Part shown: piece by piece, positions 26,140 through 35,062 of the stretch
Layout of the letters: each line of letters opens with the position of its first letter
Position numbering within the stretch: position 1 is the first letter of the stretch
Origin: Paraburkholderia hayleyella
GTDB taxonomy: Bacteria; Pseudomonadota; Gammaproteobacteria; Burkholderiales; Burkholderiaceae
Assembly: GCF_009455685.1 (NCBI RefSeq)
Contig: NZ_QPES01000001.1
Location: forward strand, 2,790,001-2,854,000
Length of the DNA: 64,000 nucleotides
Reading direction: 5' to 3'
The notes under the pieces: generated by a model
Databases searched by the model: none
The model's input: the letters and a program-made list of their open reading frames with translations, nothing else
Told to the model about the DNA's origin: nothing
Program-made: the position numbers and the translations under genes

Positions 26140-27513
26140 ATGCCCCAATCCATTTCGTCTGCGGACGCAGCCGACAGCCTGCGCCCCGAAACGAAACCTC
26201 ACGCCACACCCGAACACATCCGGATCCGGGTGAGCCGCCGTGCGGTGGCGGCGGCCTCCATCGGCAATGCGCTGGAGTGGTATGACTTTTCGATCTACGC
26301 GTTCTTCGCCATCTATTTCGCCAACAACTTCTTCAATCACGCCGACAACGGCACGCGTCTGCTCGAAGCCTTTCTGGCCTTTGGCCTGGGATACGTGATT
26401 CGCCCCGTGGGCGCGCTGGTGCTGGGCAGCTACGGTGACCGCGTCGGCCGCAAGGCGGCCTTGACCATGACGATCTCCATCATGGCGCTGGGCACACTGA
26501 TCATCGCCGTGGCGCCCACCTATGCCGCCATCGGCATTGGTGCGCCCATCCTGATTGTCTGCGGCCGGTTGTTGCAAGGCTTCTCCGCGGGCGGGGAGGT
26601 AGGCGGGGCCGCGGCGTTCCTCGTCGAACATGCGCCGCCCGAGAAGAAGGGCAAGTACGCTTCCTGGCTACAAGCCAGCATGGGGATCACCAATATCCTC
26701 GCAGCCCTGGTGGCCACGATCATCGCCGTCAGCTTCACACCGGAGCAAATCAACGATTGGGCCTGGCGCATCCCGTTCCTGCTGGGGCTCTCAATTTTGC
26801 CCGTCGGCTTGTGGCTACGCCGGACACTGCATGAAACACCGGCGTTCGAGGCTGAGAAGCGGCGTCAACAGCAACAGCAGAAGGCCGGCACGAAGCGCAC
26901 GCCGCTGCTGCAGGTGGTACGTGATTACCCGCGCCAACTGCTAGCGGGCGTCGGCCTGTCGATCCTTTGGGTGGTTTCGGTCTATGTGTTGATCATTTTC
27001 CTGCCAACCCATGCGCAGCGCGCCTGGCACTTCACCGGACCACAAGCGTTTCGGGCCTCGCTAATCGGCAATTGTCTGCTGGTGGGCGGCTGCGTGTTCG
27101 CGGGCGCCTTGTCTGACCGCTTCGGGCGGGCACGCGTACTCAGCGCTGCGGCACTATTACTGCTAGCCAGCGTGTATCCCTTGCTGATGTGGCTCGATGC
27201 CGTGCGTACACCGATGGTGCTGATCATCGTGCAATCGCTGTTATGTGTGCTGGTCTCGCTGTTTTCGGGCGTCGCGCCATCGGCGCTGTCGGAAGTGTTT
27301 CCAACACACGTGCGGGCCACGGGCATGTCGGTCGCCTACAACACGGCCTCCGCTGTATTCGGCGGCTTCGCTCCAGCCATCCTGACGTGGCTCTACAACA
27401 AGACCAGCAGTCCGTTCGCTCCGGCCTGGTATGTGATGGGCGCCGCGCTGATTGGTCTGTTCGCCGTGGGCCACCTCGACAAGCTACGGCCCAGGACGCT
27501 CGTGAACGCCTGA
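26140..27513 (+). CDS. MHS-family proton symporter (MFS), probable substrate uptake
   Basis: A 457-residue inner-membrane protein with about 12 hydrophobic segments. The MHS signature ASIGNALEWYDFSIYAFFAIYFA is near residue 45, and loop 2-3 is GSYGDRVGRKAAL. GRLLQGFSAGGEVGGAAAFLVE is highly typical of citrate/proline/alpha-ketoglutarate-type symporters. Its place inside the ureide cluster suggests uptake of the ureide or an organic acid. A Gln-rich run (QQQQQ) occurs in the central cytoplasmic loop, near residue 246. Confidence 0.9.
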   Translation: MPQSISSADAADSLRPETKPHATPEHIRIRVSRRAVAAASIGNALEWYDFSIYAFFAIYFANNFFNHADNGTRLLEAFLAFGLGYVIRPVGALVLGSYGDRVGRKAALTMTISIMALGTLIIAVAPTYAAIGIGAPILIVCGRLLQGFSAGGEVGGAAAFLVEHAPPEKKGKYASWLQASMGITNILAALVATIIAVSFTPEQINDWAWRIPFLLGLSILPVGLWLRRTLHETPAFEAEKRRQQQQQKAGTKRTPLLQVVRDYPRQLLAGVGLSILWVVSVYVLIIFLPTHAQRAWHFTGPQAFRASLIGNCLLVGGCVFAGALSDRFGRARVLSAAALLLLASVYPLLMWLDAVRTPMVLIIVQSLLCVLVSLFSGVAPSALSEVFPTHVRATGMSVAYNTASAVFGGFAPAILTWLYNKTSSPFAPAWYVMGAALIGLFAVGHLDKLRPRTLVNA

Positions 27514-27590
27514 CCGGCACCGTGCCGTGAGCCGTGGGCCGGGCCCTGAGTCCGGCGCACGCCAGCGCCCTTCTTCGTGCCGCCCTTGCT

Positions 27591-27620
27591 CTGCCGCGTT
27601 CTGCCGCGTTCTGCCGCGCT
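27591..27620. repeat. Three tandem 10-mers before the racemase gene
   Basis: CTGCCGCGTT occurs twice, followed by CTGCCGCGCT, in the 136-base gap between the symporter and racemase genes. Confidence 0.6.
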
Positions 27621-27649
27621 CTTTACCTGCTTTCCCACCTCGCCCTGCC

Positions 27650-28327
27650 ATGTCCAAACATATCTATGTGATTAACCCCAATTCGCTAACCGTGGTAACA
27701 GCGGCCATCGACCAGGCCCTGGTACCCATGCGCTTTCCCGGCGGCCCGCAGATTCATTGCGTGACCTTGGCCGAGGGCCCAGCTGGCATACAAACGCAAC
27801 GCGATGTCGATGCGGTCACCGCGCCGCTGTGTATCCAGATCGCGCGTAGCGAGCGCGATGCCGAAGAACGCGGCGGCACGGCGAGCGTTTTCGTGATCGC
27901 CTGCTTTAGCGACCCGGGCCTGTATTCGGCCCGCGAGAGCACTCGCCAGCCGGTACTGGGCATTGCCGAGTGCGGCGTGCTAACGGCCATGACGCTGGGC
28001 CAGAAGTTCGGCGTGGTTTCGATTTTGCCGGCCTCGATCGGCCGCCACTGGCGCTACTTTGCGGCAATGGGCGTGACGGCCCGGTTAGCTGGCGATATCG
28101 CCATCGGCCTGAACGTGGCTGAACTGGCCGACCAGCCACGTACGTTTGCTCGCCTGTGTGCGGCAGGTGAACAATTGCGCGATGAGCAAGGCGCCGATGT
28201 GCTGGTGCTGGGCTGCGCGGGCATGGCAGCGCACCGGGCCGCCCTGGCCGACCACCTGGGCATGCCGGTGGTCGATCCTACCCAGGCGGCAGTGGCAATG
28301 GCGCTAGGGCAAGCAGCATTACGCTAG
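27650..28327 (+). CDS. Aspartate/glutamate/hydantoin-type racemase (hydantoin or allantoin racemase)
   Basis: About 225 residues starting MSKHIYVINPNS, the standard opening of the hydantoin/allantoin racemase group. The two catalytic cysteines sit in VIACFSDPGLYSARE and VLGCAGMAAH. It would interconvert the two enantiomers of the cyclic ureide so that the stereospecific hydrolase can use both. The long in-frame extension upstream of 27650 is Pro/Arg-rich shadow sequence. It completes a racemase, cyclase and carbamoylase set. Confidence 0.88.
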   Translation: MSKHIYVINPNSLTVVTAAIDQALVPMRFPGGPQIHCVTLAEGPAGIQTQRDVDAVTAPLCIQIARSERDAEERGGTASVFVIACFSDPGLYSARESTRQPVLGIAECGVLTAMTLGQKFGVVSILPASIGRHWRYFAAMGVTARLAGDIAIGLNVAELADQPRTFARLCAAGEQLRDEQGADVLVLGCAGMAAHRAALADHLGMPVVDPTQAAVAMALGQAALR

Positions 28328-28380
28328 AGGCGCCAGGCACGCAGGCTGCGTTGCGTTGCGTTGCGTTGACCCATGAAGCA

Positions 28381-28412
28381 TGGCGCATGCTAGCTTGCTA
28401 CGCCATGCGCCA
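28381..28412. terminator. Hairpin after the racemase gene
   Basis: 9-bp perfect arms (TGGCGCATG / CATGCGCCA) around a 14-base loop, without a T-tract. It is preceded by four copies of GTTGC near 28350-28368. It marks the boundary between the accessory block and ribBX. Confidence 0.4.
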
Positions 28413-28498
28413 GAAGACCTATGTCGTCATGCCAGGTCACGGATAAGCTCGCGTGGCGTAAAATGCATCTTTCCCGAATTTGCCGCCATCACGCCATC

Positions 28499-29638
28499 AT
28501 GACGCTCGCCTCCACCCTTGAGATCATCGCCGAGCTAAAAGCAGGCCGGATGGTAATTCTTGTTGACGAAGAAGACCGCGAAAACGAGGGAGATCTCGTC
28601 ATCGCAGCCGATTTCATCACGCCTGAAGCCATCAATTTCATGGCGCGTTATGGCCGCGGCCTAATCTGCCTGACCCTCACGCAAGAGCGCTGCAAACAGC
28701 TCAACTTGCCGCTGATGGCCCACCGTAACGGCACCCAGTACGGCACGGCATTCACCGTCAGCATCGAAGCCGCCGAAGGCGTCACCACCGGCATTTCCGC
28801 GGCCGACCGCGCCCGCACAATCGCTACCGCTGTTGCACCAGGCGCCTGCGCCGAGCATATCGTGCAACCCGGCCATGTTTTTCCAGTCATGGCGCAACAA
28901 GGCGGCGTGCTGGTGCGCGCGGGCCATACCGAGGCCGGGTGCGATTTCACCGCGCTAGCCAACCTCACACCCGCCGCGGTGATCTGCGAAATCATCAAGG
29001 ACGACGGCACCATGGCCCGTCTGCCTGATCTGCTCGAATTCGCCGCTGAACACCACCTTAAAATCGGCACGATCGCCGATCTGATCCACTACCGCAGCAG
29101 CACCGAATCCATCATCGAGCGCGTTGCCGAGCGCACCATGCAAACCGCTCATGGCCCGTTTCACGCGGTGCTGTATCTGGACCGGCCAAATGGCTCGCCG
29201 CATATCGCGCTGGTGCGTGGCACACCCACTCCCGACCAGGACACACCAGTACGTGTACATGAGCCGCTCTCGGTGCTCGATTTGCTTGAAGTAAACGTCT
29301 CCACGCATTCATGGACGCTCGACGCCGCCATGAAAGAAATCGCCAGACGCGATCTGGGCGTGGTCGTGCTGCTGAACTGCAGCGATTCCAAAGCGCATCT
29401 TGTTGAAGTCTTCAAGGCGTTCGACGAACACGACCGGGCTACCACGCTCAAACGCCGCCCCGTCGATTTCAAAACGTATGGCATCGGCGCGCAAATCCTG
29501 CGCGAGCTCGGCGTCGGCAAAATGCAAGTGCTCTCTCGCCCGCGCAAGCTCGCCAGCATGTCCGGCTACGGTCTCGAAGTCACGGGCTTCGTGCCGATGC
29601 CTGGCGCCCCGGCAACAGCGCCCGCAACACAGACGTAG
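28499..29638 (+). CDS. ribBX: 3,4-dihydroxy-2-butanone-4-phosphate synthase with degenerate GTP cyclohydrolase II-like domain (RibBX type)
   Basis: A 379-residue protein. The N-terminal half (about residues 1-205) is RibB: DEEDRENEGDLVIAAD holds the acidic active-site loop, and GHTEAGCDF is typical. It makes the four-carbon riboflavin precursor from ribulose-5-phosphate. The C-terminal half has the RibA fold (FKTYGIGAQILRELGVGKMQ) but lacks the zinc-binding cysteine set (Cys-x10-Cys-x-Cys) and the catalytic segment, so GTP cyclohydrolase II activity is not expected. Such RibBX hybrids are known in proteobacteria. The start at 28499 (MTLASTLEII) fits the family. Confidence 0.9.
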   Translation: MTLASTLEIIAELKAGRMVILVDEEDRENEGDLVIAADFITPEAINFMARYGRGLICLTLTQERCKQLNLPLMAHRNGTQYGTAFTVSIEAAEGVTTGISAADRARTIATAVAPGACAEHIVQPGHVFPVMAQQGGVLVRAGHTEAGCDFTALANLTPAAVICEIIKDDGTMARLPDLLEFAAEHHLKIGTIADLIHYRSSTESIIERVAERTMQTAHGPFHAVLYLDRPNGSPHIALVRGTPTPDQDTPVRVHEPLSVLDLLEVNVSTHSWTLDAAMKEIARRDLGVVVLLNCSDSKAHLVEVFKAFDEHDRATTLKRRPVDFKTYGIGAQILRELGVGKMQVLSRPRKLASMSGYGLEVTGFVPMPGAPATAPATQT

Positions 29639-29721
29639 AGCACACGCGCACACGTCTGGCCGGATACCCCATACGTCCCACACCGGCCTCTCCTCATTCA
29701 ACCCAACACTACGGACTTCAT

Positions 29722-30252
29722 ATGGAAATCGGACAATATCAACCGAATATCGACGGCGACGGCCTGCGCATCGGCATCGTGCAGTCTCGCTTTAACGAAC
29801 CCGTCTGTAATGGGCTGGCTGATGCCTGTATCGAAGAACTCGAACGCCTTGGCATCATCGGCGAAGACGTGCTGCTGGTCACCGTGCCAGGCGCACTCGA
29901 AATCCCTCTGGCATTGCAAAAACTTGCCGAAAGCGGTCAATTCGATGCACTGATCGCGCTAGGCGCTGTGATTCGCGGCGAAACCTATCATTTCGAACTC
30001 GTTTCGAATGAAAGCGGAGCAGGTATTACGCGCATCGGGCTCGATTTCGGCGTACCCATCGCCAATGCTGTGCTGACCACCGATACCGATGAGCAAGCCG
30101 TCGCCCGCATGACCGAAAAAGGCCGGGATGCTGCACGCGTGGCAGTCGAAATGGCCAACCTCGCCGTCGCGCTCGAGCAACTCGATGGCAACGACGATGA
30201 TGATGATGATGACGACGACAAGGACGAAGCAGACAGCAAGGACCGGGCATGA
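29722..30252 (+). CDS. ribH: 6,7-dimethyl-8-ribityllumazine synthase with poly-Asp tail
   Basis: A 176-residue enzyme condensing the RibB and RibD-pathway products. Motifs are the N-terminal IGIVQSRFNEPV, VPGALEIPLALQKLA, and ALGAVIRGETYHFELVSNES with the catalytic His. The last 20 or so residues are an unusual acidic tail with about nine consecutive Asp, encoded by a GAT/GAC run at 30193-30219, followed by KDEADSKDRA. It overlaps nusB by ATGA at 30249-30252. Confidence 0.95.
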   Translation: MEIGQYQPNIDGDGLRIGIVQSRFNEPVCNGLADACIEELERLGIIGEDVLLVTVPGALEIPLALQKLAESGQFDALIALGAVIRGETYHFELVSNESGAGITRIGLDFGVPIANAVLTTDTDEQAVARMTEKGRDAARVAVEMANLAVALEQLDGNDDDDDDDDDKDEADSKDRA

Positions 30253-30683
30253 AGAGCGCACGCCGACGCTCTCGTGAACTGGCTACCCAGGGGCTTTATC
30301 AGTGGCTGCTGTCCGGTTCGGCCAAAGAGGAAATTGACGCACAACTGCGTGGCGCCCAGGGTTTCGACAAGGCGGATCACGCTCATCTGGACGCATTGTT
30401 GCAAGGCGTCATCCGCGATGCGGCGACGCTCTCCGCCGATCTGACACCTTGTCTTGACCGGCCGATCGACCAGCTTTCTCCCGTCGAACGTGCAGTATTG
30501 CTAGTCGCGGCTTTCGAACTGAAAAATCACATCGATGTTCCGTACCGCGTGGTCATCAACGAAGCCGTTGAACTCACCAAGACTTATGGCGGCTCGGACG
30601 GCTACAAGTACGTCAATGGTGTGCTGGACAAGCTCTCCGTCCGGCTGCGTACGGCTGAAACCCAGGCGAGCCGCAAACAGTAA
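30249..30683 (+). CDS. nusB: Transcription antitermination factor NusB
   Basis: A 144-residue all-helical RNA-binding protein. With NusE (S10) it binds boxA and permits rRNA antitermination. RRRSRELATQGLYQWLLSG and DVPYRVVINEAVELTKTYGG are characteristic. The ATGA overlap with ribH shows translational coupling; the ribH-nusB pair is widespread in proteobacteria. It is followed by two strong hairpins. Confidence 0.95.
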   Translation: MKSARRRSRELATQGLYQWLLSGSAKEEIDAQLRGAQGFDKADHAHLDALLQGVIRDAATLSADLTPCLDRPIDQLSPVERAVLLVAAFELKNHIDVPYRVVINEAVELTKTYGGSDGYKYVNGVLDKLSVRLRTAETQASRKQ

Positions 30684-30695
30684 AGACCGCCCGGG

Positions 30696-30729
30696 GAGAT
30701 ATGGCCTGGTCAACGCCAGGCCATATCTC
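30696..30729 (+). terminator. First hairpin after nusB
   Basis: A perfect 14-bp stem (GAGATATGGCCTGG / CCAGGCCATATCTC) with a 6-base loop, 12 bases after the nusB stop. Confidence 0.7.
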
Positions 30730-30769
30730 TTGCCTCTTGCCCCTAAACAGCGGCATTCCCAGAAACGCC

Positions 30770-30793
30770 AAAGGGCACCCGAGGGTGCCCTTT
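30770..30793. terminator. Second hairpin between nusB and the convergent transglycosylase gene
   Basis: An 11-bp perfect stem (AAAGGGCACCC / GGGTGCCCTTT) with a 2-base loop and A/T-rich edges on both sides, typical of a bidirectional intrinsic terminator. Confidence 0.8.
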
Positions 30794-30866
30794 GTGCTTT
30801 GTACTGCATGTTTCCAAATTCCAGCGTTAAACCCAGGTTGTCAGCCCCAGGCCCGTCAGCCGCGCG

Positions 30867-32003
30867 TCATGCGCCCATGCCCAATCGGGTTCCGCCAGCG
30901 CTCGCATTCGTATCATCCTGATCCGCGTTCTTCACGGGTACCTCAACTGCAGCGGCTTTGGGGGCAGTCAGCGGATGGGCGCCTCCGAGCGTCACCTGAA
31001 CACGCTTCGGCGCCACGCTGGCAGTGGTGATTGTGGCTGTAGCCGCCGTCACGGTGGCGGGCGCCTGTGGCGCATTGACCGGCACCTTGACGCCACGTGC
31101 CACATCGCGCAAACGGCCACGCTCAGCCATCACTTTGGCACCATAGCCACCATCGTCTTGCGAGCTCGATCCGACATAAAGACGCAAGCCACCTGGCAGC
31201 GAGCCGCCACGGGCGATGCAATCCTTCAGCACCAGCGCGCCTACCCGGATATTCGTCAGCGGCTCAAGCGCTGCGCGCTGGCCACCAAAATACTGAAGCT
31301 TGTCCGAATGCACCTTCGACATGACTTGCATCAGCCCCTGGGCACCCACACCGCTCTCCGCGTAGGGATTGAAACCCGATTCGATCGCCATCACGGCCAG
31401 CAGCAGCAGAGGATCAAGCCCAACTTCGCGGCCGGTTTCGAAAGCGGCTTTCACCAGTTCGCCAACCGGAGCCTGCGCCACGCGATAACGGCGCGACAGA
31501 TACGACGCCACCAGTTGCTGCTCGCGGCTAGAGACCAGCACACGATCATCGCGTGCATCGGCCGCCACACGTTGTGCCGGGATCAGCCGCGCCAGCGTAC
31601 CAACGTTGGGCAGCATGGCCGCAGAACCCAGGCCAGCCGCCCCGCTGCCGTCAAACGCGCCGTCATAACTGGCATTGGCAATACCGCCTGGAGGTACCGT
31701 AGCATCGGCTGCGCCCGAAAGCGTATCGTCCACAGCCGGACCAAAGGCACCAAACGCAGGCAGCGGGTGGCCTTGCAATAGCCGGACTGGACCCGCCTGC
31801 ACTGCCGCCGAGAACATGGGCATCAGCCGCACCGCCAGCGCTCCGCGCCAGGCGGGCATCAGCCACAACAACAGTGCCAGCAACACGGCACAACCACCCA
31901 CCACGCTAAACAGGTAATGACTCATTCGCGTCCCGCGACGCAGCATCACACGAAAATTTTGCGCGAGCCGTTCATCAGGACGCCACGATAACCAAGTGCT
32001 CAT
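30867..32003 (-). CDS. Membrane-anchored lytic transglycosylase (SLT domain)
   Basis: A 378-residue protein. One membrane segment (about residues 28-50, VVGGCAVLLALLLWLMPAW) anchors it. The SLT domain is at about residues 195-290: the catalytic Glu lies in AVMAIESGFNPYAESGVGAQGLMQVM. It would cleave peptidoglycan to anhydromuropeptides in the periplasm. The C-terminal 60 residues are Ala/Thr/Val-rich linker-like sequence. GGGAG precedes the ATG at 32003 at good spacing; MSHYLF at 31925 is an alternative. Confidence 0.85.
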   Translation of the reverse strand: MSTWLSWRPDERLAQNFRVMLRRGTRMSHYLFSVVGGCAVLLALLLWLMPAWRGALAVRLMPMFSAAVQAGPVRLLQGHPLPAFGAFGPAVDDTLSGAADATVPPGGIANASYDGAFDGSGAAGLGSAAMLPNVGTLARLIPAQRVAADARDDRVLVSSREQQLVASYLSRRYRVAQAPVGELVKAAFETGREVGLDPLLLLAVMAIESGFNPYAESGVGAQGLMQVMSKVHSDKLQYFGGQRAALEPLTNIRVGALVLKDCIARGGSLPGGLRLYVGSSSQDDGGYGAKVMAERGRLRDVARGVKVPVNAPQAPATVTAATATITTASVAPKRVQVTLGGAHPLTAPKAAAVEVPVKNADQDDTNASAGGTRLGMGA

Positions 32004-32616
32004 TCAGATCTCCCAATCTCATGGTCCGCGAATCTTCTGTCAAATCACAGAACGCTTCTATTCGCAAGATCAAAACGTCGCGCGCTCTGGTCGTAAGCGG
32101 CAGCGGCGTCGGGGGAACGGTATTTATACCGTTTGGGGGGGAGCCATCTTGAAGAATCCGGCCACATGCGCTCAGGCACGATTGCGGAAGCTCCCACACG
32201 AAAAACCAGCGCAGAGAACACTGGCAAGGAAAAAACCGGACCGTATGATGCCGCGCAGGGAACGGCGGGCGAGTGACGCGTAGCGTCTGGAGAACCGGTA
32301 GGCAGTGGCAAAAACGTCAGCCTTACTGCTTAATGTGTGCTTAATGTGCCGCGATTCTAGCAGGGTTTTATAGATCGTCAACACTACAATAATTAAAAGT
32401 CATTACTTTTAGTTATCAAAAAAACGGGGGCAGGGACCCCGTCCCCGCACCGCATAAGGTTCAGCCAAATCGCATATCTACCCGCGCAGACACCTCGGAC
32501 CAACAGGTAAAATCCACCATCCGTTGACCATCGCGGATGTTTTTTATCTTGTCTTGCGCGTCATTTTGTATGACTTTTTGTATGCCCTTTTCCGCCCTCG
32601 TGGATATCCCGATTCG
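32004..32616. other. Gene-free gap between the transglycosylase and ubiD genes
   Basis: No credible gene is seen. It contains a CGGTAT-TT-ATACCG palindrome near 32118-32131 and an AT-rich stretch at about 32340-32425 that probably holds the ubiD promoter. Confidence 0.45.
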
Positions 32617-34185
32617 ATGAAATACAAAGACTTGCGTGACTTCAGCAGCCGCCTCGAAACCTTGGGAGAGCTGCGCCGTATTTCCCAGCCGGTATCGCCC
32701 ATTCTGGAAATGACAGAAGTGTGCGACCGCGTGCTGCGCGCTGGCGGCCCCGCGCTACTTTTCGAAGCTCGTCAGGAACATGCGTTTGCCGTGCTCGGCA
32801 ACCTGTTCGGCACACCTCGGCGGGTCGCGCTGGGCATGGGCATCGACGCCGGGGCCAACGAGGGAGACAGCGCTGCGCTGGAATCGTTGCGTGACGTCGG
32901 GCGTCTGCTCTCCGCGCTGAAAGAACCTGAACCGCCCAAAGGGCTGAAAGATGCGGGCAAGCTGTTTTCGTTGGCTAAAGCGGTCTGGGACATGGCTCCG
33001 AAAACAGTTAGCGCACCGCCATGCCAGGAGATCGTGTGGGAAGGCCATGACGTCGATCTGACCCGGCTTCCGATCCAGACCTGCTGGCCTGGCGATGTCG
33101 CGCCACTCATCACCTGGGGGCTGACCGTCACACGTGGCCCGAACAAGACACGCCAAAATCTGGGGATCTATCGTCAGCAGCTCATAGGCCGCAACAAGCT
33201 GATCATGCGCTGGCTGGCGCACCGGGGCGGCGCGCTCGACTTCCGCGAATTCGCGCAGCAAAACCCCGGCAAGCCCTATCCGGTCGCGGTGGTGCTAGGC
33301 GCCGATCCCGCCACGATCCTTGGGGCCGTCACCCCAGTGCCAGACACGCTCTCCGAATATCAGTTCGCCGGCTTGCTACGCGGCGGCCGCACCGAACTGG
33401 CACGCTGCCTGACACCCGGTGCCGATACGCTGCAAGTGCCGGCACGCGCCGAGATCGTGCTCGAAGGTTTTATCTATCCTCAAAGCGGCACCCCCGAGGC
33501 AGCGCCGGCGAACGCGCCGCCTCGCCCCGTGAAAGGCGCAAGCGCCGCCTATGAGCACGCGCTTGAAGGTCCCTACGGTGATCACACCGGCTACTACAAC
33601 GAGCAGGAATGGTTTCCCGTCTTCACGGTCGAGCGCATCACGATGCGGCGCGATGCCATCTATCACTCCACCTATACGGGCAAACCACCCGACGAACCCG
33701 CCGTGCTGGGCGTTGCGCTCAACGAAGTGTTCGTTCCGCTGTTGCAAAAGCAGTTCAGCGAAATCACCGATTTCTATCTGCCACCCGAAGGCTGCAGCTA
33801 TCGCATGGCGATCGTGCAGATAAAGAAAAGCTATCCGGGCCATGCCAAACGGGTGATGTTCGGTGTCTGGAGCTTTTTGCGGCAGTTCATGTATACGAAG
33901 TTCATCGTCGTCGTCGATGAAGACGTCAATATCCGCGACTGGAAAGAAGTAATCTGGGCCATCACCACCCGCATCGATCCCGCGCGCGACACCGTGCTCG
34001 TTGAACGCACGCCTATCGACTATCTCGACTTTGCCTCACCTGTTGCAGGCCTCGGCTCGAAGATGGGGCTCGATGCCACCAACAAATGGCCCGGCGAGAC
34101 CGATCGGGAATGGGGCCGCCCAATTGTCATGGATGCGGCAGTCAAAGCACGCGTCGACCAGCTTTGGGGTGAACTGGGCCTCTGA
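32617..34185 (+). CDS. ubiD: UbiD-family 4-hydroxy-3-polyprenylbenzoate decarboxylase
   Basis: A 522-residue decarboxylase of ubiquinone synthesis using prenylated FMN. The start MKYKDLRDFSSRLETLGEL is canonical, so I chose ATG 32617 over an upstream in-frame ATG at 32524. GIYRQQLIGRNKLIMRWLAH binds the cofactor/metal, and the catalytic acid region includes EGPYGDHTGYYNE. A short Pro/Ala insertion (EAAPANAPPRPVKGAS) precedes it. The UbiX flavin prenyltransferase partner is not in the window. Confidence 0.93.
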   Translation: MKYKDLRDFSSRLETLGELRRISQPVSPILEMTEVCDRVLRAGGPALLFEARQEHAFAVLGNLFGTPRRVALGMGIDAGANEGDSAALESLRDVGRLLSALKEPEPPKGLKDAGKLFSLAKAVWDMAPKTVSAPPCQEIVWEGHDVDLTRLPIQTCWPGDVAPLITWGLTVTRGPNKTRQNLGIYRQQLIGRNKLIMRWLAHRGGALDFREFAQQNPGKPYPVAVVLGADPATILGAVTPVPDTLSEYQFAGLLRGGRTELARCLTPGADTLQVPARAEIVLEGFIYPQSGTPEAAPANAPPRPVKGASAAYEHALEGPYGDHTGYYNEQEWFPVFTVERITMRRDAIYHSTYTGKPPDEPAVLGVALNEVFVPLLQKQFSEITDFYLPPEGCSYRMAIVQIKKSYPGHAKRVMFGVWSFLRQFMYTKFIVVVDEDVNIRDWKEVIWAITTRIDPARDTVLVERTPIDYLDFASPVAGLGSKMGLDATNKWPGETDREWGRPIVMDAAVKARVDQLWGELGL

Positions 34186-34330
34186 ATTTTAAATATATCT
34201 GGCGGACTGTAACCGGGCCCTTCGTCGGGCCCTTCGTCTGGCCCGCCACTCCGCTTTTAGCGCGAGCGCCACCGCTACGGCCGCGTCCCTCCATCAAGCA
34301 GTCAAACCATCAAATGGACTCGCCACGCAG

Positions 34331-35005
34331 ATGCACGCTTTATCCGTGTTTTCGAATGGGTTTTTTCTCTCGCTATCGTTGTGCCTGGATATTGGCATCG
34401 TCAACGTCGCGTTAATCTCGCTGACGCTCTCGCACGGTTTTCGGCCCGGGTTTTGGCTTGGGTTAGGCTCGTGTTTCGGTGATCTGGTCTACGCCGGGCT
34501 CGCCCTGGTGGGCATGGCGGCGCTACTGCAGTTCGCCTCGGTACGCTGGGTCGTGTGGCTGGGCGGTTCGGCTATTTTGCTGTTTTTGACGTGGAAAATG
34601 GCGCGCGAAGCGCTCTACCCCGCATCCGCCCCGCCCGTCGAAGGCGAAGCCAACCAGACTCCGCCATTGAGCCCCGCACGCAACTTCGTGCGCGGCATGT
34701 TGCTCGCCGTATCATCGCCGACGGCGATTCTGTGGTTTGCAGCGGTTGGCGGCGCGCTGATCGCCAAAGCAGGCGCCACCACGCTGGTCACAGCGCCGGT
34801 TTTTCTCACGGGATTTTTTCTTGGCGGGCTCAGCTGGACGCTCTTTTTATGCACGCTTGCCAGCCACGGGCGCAAACGCGCGGGCACCGGCTTGCTGCGG
34901 GCGTGCCATGCATTCTCTGCGTTGCTGTTTGCGTACTTTGCGTACAGCGTGATCGTCCATGGCTACCTGGATCTGATCGTCAATGCCGTACAACCCGCAA
35001 GCTGA
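34331..35005 (+). CDS. LysE-family exporter
   Basis: A 224-residue protein with about six hydrophobic segments. The first carries LDIGIVNVALISLTLSHGFRPGFWLGLGS, the LysE/RhtB pattern near the N-terminus. It should export an amino acid or related small molecule from the cytoplasm; the substrate is unknown. It stands alone between ubiD and the convergent dehydratase gene. Confidence 0.85.
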   Translation: MHALSVFSNGFFLSLSLCLDIGIVNVALISLTLSHGFRPGFWLGLGSCFGDLVYAGLALVGMAALLQFASVRWVVWLGGSAILLFLTWKMAREALYPASAPPVEGEANQTPPLSPARNFVRGMLLAVSSPTAILWFAAVGGALIAKAGATTLVTAPVFLTGFFLGGLSWTLFLCTLASHGRKRAGTGLLRACHAFSALLFAYFAYSVIVHGYLDLIVNAVQPAS

Positions 35006-35062
35006 TTTGCGCTCGCGCCCGGCCATGCTCAATCAAACTCCATCAAACTCAATCGCACTCAA

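Noticed and set aside
28328..28498. FMN riboswitch upstream of ribBX
   Set aside because: The conserved RFN core elements are not visible; only GTTGC repeats and a small hairpin are present.
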